Below, piece after piece: positions 7,443-13,272 of a DNA stretch of 20,576 nucleotides. The stretch is from an uncultured delta proteobacterium (GTDB lineage Bacteria; UBA10199; GCA-002796325; 1-14-0-20-49-13). The notes beneath the pieces are model-generated. The model was not told where the DNA came from. It made no database searches and worked only from the letters and a program-made list of their open reading frames with translations. The stretch covers positions 1-20,576 of the forward strand of contig CAIPVD010000046.1 in the NCBI GenBank assembly GCA_903868375.1. Reading direction: 5' to 3'. The stretch's first letter is position 1, and every line of letters begins with the position of its first letter. A program made the translations under genes and the position numbers.

Positions 7443-7943
7443 ATGAGCAATATTATTCCCGCCGAAGTAATCGAAAGAAGCATTCTTTTGATCAGAGGAC
7501 AAAAGGTTATGCTGGATAGTGATCTGGCGGATCTTTATCAGGTCAGTATTAGAAGGTTGAACGAACAAGTACGCAGAAATATTAAAAGATTTCCAGCCGA
7601 TTTCATGTTCCAGCTAAGCGAAGAAGAGTATGATTCTTTAAGGTCGCAAATTGCGACCTTAAAGACTGGGCGCGGAAAACATCGCAAGTATTTACCTTTG
7701 GTCTTTACCGAACAAGGTGTGGCTATGTTATCAGGCGTGTTAAATAGCGATAGGGCGATCAATGTTAATATTGAGGTCATGCGCGCGTTCGTCCGCCTGC
7801 GCGAGATCCTCTCAAGCCACAAAGACCTTGTCCGCAAATTGGAAGAGCTTGAAGGAAAGTACGACGAACAATTCAAAGTTGTGTTCGAGGCTATCCGTCG
7901 GCTGATGCTGCCACAACAATTAAGGCGAAAGTCGGTGCATTAA
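7443..7943 (+). CDS. ORF6N domain-containing protein
   Basis: This 166-residue protein belongs to the ORF6N (KilA-N-associated) family of small putative DNA-binding proteins found in phages and mobile regions. Family hallmarks in order are IRGQKVMLDSDLADLYQV, VRRNIKRFPADFMFQLSEEE, GRGKHRKYLP, FTEQGVAMLSGVLNS and a C-terminal helix ending with VFEAIRRLM. The start is the ATG at 7443, eight bases after GGAG; the frame also extends to a TTG at 7416, but that codon lies in the palindrome. Codons 65-75 (S-L-R-S-Q-I-A-T-L-K-T) are encoded by a 31-bp perfect palindrome. The stop is followed ten bases later by an intergenic repeat. Function is probably regulatory; the DNA target is unproven. Confidence 0.9.
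   Translation: MSNIIPAEVIERSILLIRGQKVMLDSDLADLYQVSIRRLNEQVRRNIKRFPADFMFQLSEEEYDSLRSQIATLKTGRGKHRKYLPLVFTEQGVAMLSGVLNSDRAINVNIEVMRAFVRLREILSSHKDLVRKLEELEGKYDEQFKVVFEAIRRLMLPQQLRRKSVH
7635..7665 (+). repeat. Perfect palindrome inside the ORF6N coding sequence
   Basis: The arms are 15 bp, TCTTTAAGGTCGCAA and its exact complement, around a central A. The central 19 bp equal those of the upstream palindrome at 7402-7428, while the outer bases differ between sites yet are symmetric at each. It encodes part of the loop between the FMFQLSEEE and FTEQGVAM blocks. Confidence 0.85.
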
Positions 7944-7952
7944 GGAGGTCAA

Positions 7953-7990
7953 CGGGAGATTGCCGCGCCCCTTCGGGGCTCGCAATGACA
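7953..7990 (-). repeat. Intergenic hairpin repeat (TGTCATTGCGAG type), right copy
   Basis: Read on the minus strand it begins TGTCATTGCGAGCCCC-GAAG-GGGC and ends GCGGCAATCTCCCG. It is inverted relative to 21-56 and has a one-base-pair longer stem with both arms extended. It lies between the ORF6N stop and the TM2 gene stop, so the hairpin may help separate these convergent transcripts. Confidence 0.8.
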
Positions 7991-8008
7991 GCTTGCGGGC
8001 AGGCAAAT

Positions 8009-8407
8009 CTATCCGCGCGAGTTGATCTCGGCTATCTGATCGTTCAAGGTCCAATAGTCGTAGAGTACGCCAATGAGAAAGAGGCCGCCGGTGAAGAACC
8101 ATATGATGGCGGTCACCCATTTCTTCATATAGAAACGATGGATGCCGAGAACCCCAAAGAAGGTAAGAAATATCCATGCCAGCGTATAGTCGATAGTGCC
8201 CTGTGTAAACTTTAGATCGGCTTCGCGGTCCATCGACGGGATAAGGAAGAGATCTACTATCCAGCCAATGCCCAAAAGCCCCAGAGTAAAGAACCAGATC
8301 GTGCCGGTTACAGGCTTTCCGTAATAGAACCGGTGCGCGCCCATGAAACCAAAAAGCCAATAGATATATCCAATGGGCATTTTGTGTCCGCTGTTTGAGT
8401 CTGTCAT
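8009..8407 (-). CDS. Tandem TM2 domain membrane protein
   Basis: This 132-residue protein contains two TM2 domains. Each half has a hydrophobic helix, the signature G-x-H-R-F-Y (HRFY at residues 25-28 and 90-93), a second helix with an FT-GL--IG pattern and an aspartate in the turn (D52, D117). TM2 proteins are small membrane proteins of unknown biochemical role. Two fused copies give four predicted membrane segments. The start ATG at 8407 has a strong GGAGG about six bases upstream on the minus strand. A longer frame (7920-8444 minus) overlaps but lacks this signal. Confidence 0.88.
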   Translation of the reverse strand: MTDSNSGHKMPIGYIYWLFGFMGAHRFYYGKPVTGTIWFFTLGLLGIGWIVDLFLIPSMDREADLKFTQGTIDYTLAWIFLTFFGVLGIHRFYMKKWVTAIIWFFTGGLFLIGVLYDYWTLNDQIAEINSRG

Positions 8408-8570
8408 AATAGCCTCCTTTTTCTTTGTACATATATATATTCAAAAAATGCGCTTATCAAAGGAATAATCGAATGTTTAAAATGTACCTGGTCTGATTCG
8501 GCAGAGAGCTACACCCGTAAAAAAATATTTGATTGGCAAAATAATTTTAACTCAAATATATGATGCCGCT

Positions 8571-8936
8571 ATGAGAATTTATCCAATGTTGTTGCTTGTC
8601 TGCTCGAACATTTTTATGACCTATGCGTGGTATGGACATTTAAAGGACATGAAGGGCAGGGCGCTGATATTGGCGATACTCGTTAGCTGGGGCGTTGCGT
8701 TCTTTGAATATTGCCTGCAGGTGCCGGCCAATAGAATAGGCTACCGATTTTACACCTTAGGCCAGCTTAAGGTGATGCAGGAAATAATCACGATGGGCGT
8801 GTTTGGGCTCTTCTGCGTTTTTTATATGAAGGAGCCGCTAAAGGTCGATTTCCTGCTCGCAGGACTTTGCCTTGTCGGCGCCGCATACTTTATGTTCAGA
8901 GGCGTTTCGCTGCCAGTTACCGTGGGCAATTATTAG
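8571..8936 (+). CDS. DUF486 / DMT-like small membrane protein
   Basis: This 121-residue protein matches the DUF486 family: four hydrophobic helices, the N-terminal signature SNIFMTYAWYGHLK, FFEYCLQVPANRIGY in the middle, and QLKVMQEIITM before the third helix. The family is distantly like small multidrug-resistance/DMT transporters, but the substrate is unknown. I take the ATG at 8571 because it gives the usual family length. The in-frame TTG at 8529 falls in TTGATT, a plausible -35 box. No Shine-Dalgarno precedes 8571, so the leader may be very short. Its stop is one base from the convergent neighbour's stop. Confidence 0.85.
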   Translation: MRIYPMLLLVCSNIFMTYAWYGHLKDMKGRALILAILVSWGVAFFEYCLQVPANRIGYRFYTLGQLKVMQEIITMGVFGLFCVFYMKEPLKVDFLLAGLCLVGAAYFMFRGVSLPVTVGNY

Positions 8937-8937
8937 G

Positions 8938-9384
8938 TTACTTCCGTGTAATCTTAAACTTGCCGAAGTCAAAGCCTATATCCACGCCTTTGCCGGTTCC
9001 CGACAACGACATCGATACTTCGCCCTTGGTCATCGACTGTCCGCCAGCTGATTTGCCTGCGCCGGCATCTCCACCAACGCTCGCATATCCGCCGAACAGC
9101 TCGTTGATGCTCGATACCTTGGAGAAAGTTGCTTCGCCATTTACAATCTTGCTCTTGCCGAACGTAATTCCACCGCCATGACTACGAAGTTTGACGCTGG
9201 CTTTCTGTCCGTTATCGCAGGTGATCGTGCCGGTTCCCTTCCCGGACTTGTAAAATACCGACCAGCTGTGCATGGAAAAACCCATATGGCACTTTACTTC
9301 ACCTTTGTCCTCTGCACGTGCAGATGTGATGCAAAATGCCAAGCTCAAACATACCGCCAAGATCATTACTGTTACCTTCTTCAT
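8938..9384 (-). CDS. Exported protein of unknown function, 148 residues
   Basis: An N-terminal signal peptide is clear: MKK, a hydrophobic core, then SARA with likely cleavage after A24. The mature part is beta-rich with two cysteines (KCHMG and TITCDNG) that could form a disulfide, a glycine-rich stretch (GGYASVGGDAGAGKSAGG) and a C-terminal strand DIGFDFGKFKI. The pattern suggests a small secreted or periplasmic beta protein; I cannot place the family with confidence. A strong AAGGAGG precedes the ATG on the minus strand (complement at about 9390-9396). Confidence 0.8.
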   Translation of the reverse strand: MKKVTVMILAVCLSLAFCITSARAEDKGEVKCHMGFSMHSWSVFYKSGKGTGTITCDNGQKASVKLRSHGGGITFGKSKIVNGEATFSKVSSINELFGGYASVGGDAGAGKSAGGQSMTKGEVSMSLSGTGKGVDIGFDFGKFKITRK

Positions 9385-9651
9385 ATCGGCCTCCTTATTT
9401 TGTTAACTCAATAGGGCGCAGGTTACTCCTTGTCCCATGCTAATACAATAGCTAAGCGCTTATAGTCTGTCTTTAGTGGAAATAAATCAACTATGCGTTG
9501 CTTGAGAGGGGCCATATATTGGTCACCCTTCAAGTTCAGCCTTTGAATTTGATGCAGGTGTTTTTTTAAAAGCCAATGATTATATTGGGGGTGACCATAA
9601 CTGTTGACATTGCGGTTATGTCATTATAGGCCGGTTATTAAAGGAGGGATT
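9385..9651. promoter_or_regulatory. Intergenic region with spaced inverted repeat and promoter-like pair
   Basis: TGGTCACCC at 9520-9528 and its exact complement GGGTGACCA at 9589-9597 are separated by 60 bp. Right after them is TTGACA (9604-9609) with TATAGG (9625-9630), 15-bp spacing, upstream of the strong Shine-Dalgarno at 9641-9648. The repeat pair could bind a regulator that loops DNA over the promoter. I see no small RNA or gene here. Confidence 0.4.
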
Positions 9652-10530
9652 ATGTTTGTAATAATTGAAAACCTAATAAAGAACGGCATGGCAGTTACAC
9701 TTGGCAGAGATCCCGAAGGTATAGATAAAGAAGACATAATTATATCGAACAACGGCCATGTAATTTATTCTCCGGACAAGGCCGATTGTTTTAAAGAGGC
9801 TAGCAGAGCTTTGTGGGACATGAACGACGATGGCAGGGGAAGTTTTCAATGTGGCAATGAAAAATATTTTCTGGAGAACGGAAAGCTTGTCGATCAAACA
9901 AAGGGAAAGATCTCTACCGCCGATGATTATAAAAAATATATCGAGTCCGCCAGAAAACTGACCGATCCCATTAAAAGAGCCGATGCTTTCATAGCGCTTG
10001 GCGCCGGACTTATCAAGATTGGCGACGAGAAAAAAGGTTGCGATCTGATAAAGGAAGCCGTTTCGCTTTTAACAAAGACGAACGCCTTCACTGCAAGCGA
10101 TTTGTTGACGCAGGCGGCCTTTGCGCTGAAATATGATTCGCCGGAAAAGGCTATCAAGGAAACGGCCGATCTTATCGTTGAAAAGTCAAAAGCGGTTTGC
10201 GCGATGGCTATCGGTTGTTTTGTCCAGTTGCTGATGGTCTCGAAGTATTATGGCGCCGGCAAGGAAGATATGGGCAACGAGCTGTTAAAGAATACGCTTT
10301 CATATGTAATAGAAAAGGGCGACGCGTTCACGCAAAGACAGGTCATCGTTGAAGGAGCGCATGATGTGCTGTTGATCCCATTCGGCGTCGCGGGAAGGAA
10401 CCTGGATATAAAAGATCCCATCGCGGTCTATAAAATATTTGATAAAGCTGCGTCCGGCATTAAAGATGATTCGATAAGGGAACAGACGAAAGGCCTTCTT
10501 GGAAACGTTTTGAAAATTATTTCAGAATAA
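9652..10530 (+). CDS. Unrecognised helical-repeat-like protein, 292 residues
   Basis: The ATG at 9652 follows AAGGAGGG by three bases and is preferred over earlier in-frame ATGs at 9604 and 9619 that lack this signal. Residues 1-90 look like a small alpha/beta region (MFVIIENLIKNG, GNEKYFLENGKLVD). From about 98 on the protein is a run of amphipathic helix pairs resembling TPR units (ARKLTDPIKRADAFIALGAGLIKIGDEKKGCDLIKEA is the clearest, written here only as a guide: residues ~103-138). No catalytic motif or signal peptide is visible. It ends inside the convergent gene by 14 bp. A scaffold or protein-binding role is a guess from the repeats. Confidence 0.7.
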   Translation: MFVIIENLIKNGMAVTLGRDPEGIDKEDIIISNNGHVIYSPDKADCFKEASRALWDMNDDGRGSFQCGNEKYFLENGKLVDQTKGKISTADDYKKYIESARKLTDPIKRADAFIALGAGLIKIGDEKKGCDLIKEAVSLLTKTNAFTASDLLTQAAFALKYDSPEKAIKETADLIVEKSKAVCAMAIGCFVQLLMVSKYYGAGKEDMGNELLKNTLSYVIEKGDAFTQRQVIVEGAHDVLLIPFGVAGRNLDIKDPIAVYKIFDKAASGIKDDSIREQTKGLLGNVLKIISE

Positions 10531-11122
10531 ATTCTTCGCCGTCGTCGCAATATGTTTCGCTTTCGGAGCCGAACTCGTTCGTTATAACTGTTCTGATATT
10601 TACGACCTTTATCTTTGGTTTGTTCTTGTCGGTATCTATCCATATCTCGCAGGTGTAATAATATTTCGTTGCGCCTTCGTTCAAAGAGAACGAGCAAGTG
10701 TTTGCGCTGCTATCGTAGGCGAGATTATATGTTGCATCGAAAAAAATGTCGTCGTTGCCAATGATTATATAAGAAATGTTATCGGATTTCTTTCTAAGCC
10801 CCACCGAATCGTATGCGCTAAGAGAACATTCTTCGGTCTCGCCGCGCGTAACCCTTGCATAAACGCCTTCCACAAGCGCCGTTTCGTTAGGCCCGGGAGG
10901 TGGTGGCGGCACGTACGTATTGTCGGAGGCGCCGTCATTTACACTGATGGGCGTTGTCGTGGAAGCGGGTATTACGAACGTGTCGCTTGCGACGCTTTCG
11001 TTTGCGCCGCCAGCCGAACCAGGCCTTGCACTCATGCCGCCAAAAAAGTTCGAAATGATGACGAATACGGATATTGTTGCGAGTAAAAATGCCAGTGCCA
11101 GAATTCTCATCATTGATTCCAT
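10517..11122 (-). CDS. Membrane-anchored or exported protein with proline linker
   Basis: This 201-residue protein has one hydrophobic N-terminal segment (residues 6-27) that could be a signal peptide or anchor. A low-complexity Ser/Thr/Ala linker follows, including PPPPPGP (72-78). The C-terminal domain (~82-200) has four cysteines (C99, C143, C158, C192) that could form two disulfides, consistent with an extracytoplasmic location. I do not recognise the fold. The ATG at 11122 has AAGGGAAAC just upstream on the minus strand; codons 4 and 5 are also ATG. Its end overlaps the convergent gene by 14 bp. Confidence 0.75.
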   Translation of the reverse strand: MESMMRILALAFLLATISVFVIISNFFGGMSARPGSAGGANESVASDTFVIPASTTTPISVNDGASDNTYVPPPPPGPNETALVEGVYARVTRGETEECSLSAYDSVGLRKKSDNISYIIIGNDDIFFDATYNLAYDSSANTCSFSLNEGATKYYYTCEIWIDTDKNKPKIKVVNIRTVITNEFGSESETYCDDGEEFILK

Positions 11123-11182
11123 GTTTCCCTTTTATCATTAAAATGATTTGATATCAAATTAATCATTGTAAGGACTTAAAAC

Positions 11183-11211
11183 TTGATTGTTCTAAATTTA
11201 TATTCTATAAA
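11183..11211 (+). promoter_or_regulatory. Promoter for the PocR-PAS gene, leaderless candidate
   Basis: TTGATT (11183-11188), a 17-bp spacer and TATAAA (11206-11211) form a good sigma-70-type promoter. Transcription would begin about seven bases after the -10, which is the G of the GTG start codon at 11218. The absence of any Shine-Dalgarno agrees with a leaderless mRNA. Confidence 0.55.
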
Positions 11212-11217
11212 TTAACC

Positions 11218-12723
11218 GTGACGAAACTCCTTAACTCCAGAGAAGCGATTAAGGCCGATCTTGTCGATGGAAAGTATTCTATACGCGATCTTATCGACAT
11301 CGAAAAGTTGAAGAGAATATTTCACCTGTTCAGCGATACAACCGGTAATAGCGTCGGATTTGTTTCGTATCCTGATGGGGAACTTCTTATAGGCGCGGGC
11401 TGGAGAGATATCTGCACAAAATTTCACAGGGTTCATCTCGAATCTCTTAAAATATGCGAAAAAAGCGACGCTATAATGGTCGAAAATCTAAACACTACCG
11501 GCCAACTGAAAATAATATCGTGCGGGCTTGGCCTTATGGACGGCGCAACACCGATCGTCATAAAAGGAAAACACCTGGCGACGTTAATATCGGGGCAGGT
11601 GTTTTTTAAGGAACCTGATATTGATTTCTATAAGAGGCAGGCAAAGTTGTTCGATTACAACGAGAAGGAATATCTCGTAGCGTTAAAAAAAGTGCCCGTG
11701 GTTTCGGAGGAGAAATTTAAGGCTACGATCTCTTGGTTGGGCGAAATGGCATCTCTTATCGCGGAACTTGGATACACAAAACTTGAGATAAACGAAAAGA
11801 ATTTAAAACTTGAAACTGACATTTCCGAAATAGAAAGGGCCGATGCCGCTTTGCGCGAAGGAGAATCGCTCTATAAATCGCTCTATAAATCGCTCGTCGA
11901 AACTACAAATACCGGCTATGTAGTAGTGGACCTGGGTGGTAAGGTTGTTGATGCAAATCAGGAATATGTGCGCCTTACAGGCCACGCAACGCTTGATGAG
12001 ATACGCGGCAAGGGCGTTGTTGAATGGACGGCATGCAGCGAAAAAGAAAAGAATGCCGAAGCGGTCAAGAAATGTATCGAGGATGGTTTCGTAAGGAACC
12101 TTGAGATCGATTATAAAGATGCTAAGGGAAAGGTTACGCCCATAGAAATAAATGCGACCGTTGTGAATATTCGGGGAGTGAACAGGATACTAACGTTGTG
12201 CCGCGATATTTCCGGCCGCAAGAAGATCGAAAAGAACATGTCAGATTCTCTTGTGTTGCAGAAGGCGATGCTCGACAACGTGCCGGCAGGTATCATCATA
12301 TACAATTCCAAGGGACAGTGTATCAATGCCAGCCGTAGCGCTGGGCTGATCATAGGTGCAAACATAGATCAAGTCCTGAAACAGAATTTTAGGCAGCTGG
12401 AATCCTGGAAGAGGGCTGGGATGCTGGATGTGGCTGAAAAAACACTTATCACTGGCGTCCCTCAACAGGCTACCGGCCATTTTATAAGTACGTTTGGCAA
12501 AGAATGCTGGCTTTATTGCCAATTTGTACCGGTCATGATCGAGAATGAACAGCATCTTCTTCTTATGTTTTCGGATATCGGTGATCGAGTTAAAATAGAA
12601 AACGAACTTAATGCAAAATTGCACGATCTGGAAATATTCAACAATGTGGCAATGGGCAGAGAAGAACGGATCATCGAGTTGAAAGAAGAGCTCAAAAGAA
12701 TAAAATCGTCGTTTCAGAAATAG
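11218..12723 (+). CDS. PocR-PAS-PAS sensory protein without a transmitter domain
   Basis: Residues ~20-190 form a PocR ligand-binding domain (LIDIEKLKRIFHLFSDTTG, SCGLGLMDGATPI, LISGQVFF, KVPVVSEEKF). PocR domains sense small hydrocarbon-type ligands. Two PAS domains follow (~225-340 and ~345-465), then a coil (NNVAMGREERIIELKEELKRI) that in other sensors links PAS domains to a kinase or output. Here the protein stops after it (501 residues), with no HisKA/HATPase, GGDEF or DNA-binding output. It may signal through a separate partner or be a truncated kinase. A 12-bp tandem duplication (11866-11889) encodes YKSLYKSL. The start is GTG with no Shine-Dalgarno. Confidence 0.88.
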   Translation: MTKLLNSREAIKADLVDGKYSIRDLIDIEKLKRIFHLFSDTTGNSVGFVSYPDGELLIGAGWRDICTKFHRVHLESLKICEKSDAIMVENLNTTGQLKIISCGLGLMDGATPIVIKGKHLATLISGQVFFKEPDIDFYKRQAKLFDYNEKEYLVALKKVPVVSEEKFKATISWLGEMASLIAELGYTKLEINEKNLKLETDISEIERADAALREGESLYKSLYKSLVETTNTGYVVVDLGGKVVDANQEYVRLTGHATLDEIRGKGVVEWTACSEKEKNAEAVKKCIEDGFVRNLEIDYKDAKGKVTPIEINATVVNIRGVNRILTLCRDISGRKKIEKNMSDSLVLQKAMLDNVPAGIIIYNSKGQCINASRSAGLIIGANIDQVLKQNFRQLESWKRAGMLDVAEKTLITGVPQQATGHFISTFGKECWLYCQFVPVMIENEQHLLLMFSDIGDRVKIENELNAKLHDLEIFNNVAMGREERIIELKEELKRIKSSFQK

Positions 12724-12746
12724 CTCCGAACCGAAGGGAGACACAT

Positions 12747-13196
12747 ATGAAGTTCATAAACTTTTTCCTGAAAACAAATGGGGATGACTATGCAGCCACG
12801 GTTTCAAGGCTTTTTCTCGCCGCCGTATTCTTTCCTCACGGTGCGCAAAAAGTCCTTGGATGGTTCGGTGGCCACGGTTTTGCCGGCACGATGGGCTCTT
12901 TCACTCAACAGATGGGAATACCGGCGTTCTTTGCGTTCTTAGCTATAATGGCGGAATTTGCCGGGCCGATCGCACTAGTTTTGGGACTTTTCTCCAGGAT
13001 CGCAGCGTTCGGCATCGCTGTGAATATGGGCGTAGCTATAGCTATGGTCCATTATCACAACGGATTTTTTATGAATTGGTCCGGGAGTCAGGCTGGCGAA
13101 GGTTTCGAATATCATCTGCTTGCCATAGCCGTTGCCATAGCCGTAATTATCAGAGGAGGCGGCGCCTTTTCTGTCGATTCTAAGATTTCGGTTTAA
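12747..13196 (+). CDS. DoxX family membrane protein
   Basis: This 149-residue protein has the DoxX pattern: RLFLAAVFFPHGAQKVLGWFGG near the N-terminus, MGIPAFFAFLAIMAEFAGPIALVLGLFSRIAA in the middle and four hydrophobic helices overall. DoxX-family proteins are inner-membrane proteins linked to thiol/oxidative stress or quinone-related functions; the specific role varies. The start ATG at 12747 has AGGGAGA eight bases upstream. It lies 23 bp after the PocR-PAS gene, same strand, so the two may share a transcript. Length and motifs are typical for the family. Confidence 0.92.
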   Translation: MKFINFFLKTNGDDYAATVSRLFLAAVFFPHGAQKVLGWFGGHGFAGTMGSFTQQMGIPAFFAFLAIMAEFAGPIALVLGLFSRIAAFGIAVNMGVAIAMVHYHNGFFMNWSGSQAGEGFEYHLLAIAVAIAVIIRGGGAFSVDSKISV

Positions 13197-13272
13197 GCCT
13201 ATACAACATATTGATATTGCAGCGTTTTATCCTAGCAACTTTGGGTATATCGCCAGCCGATAATAGTAATAT

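Noticed and set aside
7953..7990. Intrinsic terminator
   Set aside because: The stem is present but no T-run follows on either strand; better described as a repeat copy.
7920..8444. 174-residue minus-strand frame covering the TM2 gene
   Set aside because: It overlaps the well-supported TM2 frame, reads Arg/His/Ser-rich out-of-frame sequence and crosses the hairpin repeat.
8867..9181. Proline-rich 104-residue plus-strand frame
   Set aside because: Antisense to the signal-peptide protein gene; the Pro-rich content mirrors its Gly-rich stretch.
12241..12744. 167-residue minus-strand frame over the PAS region
   Set aside because: It lies opposite PAS-domain coding sequence and has no motif.
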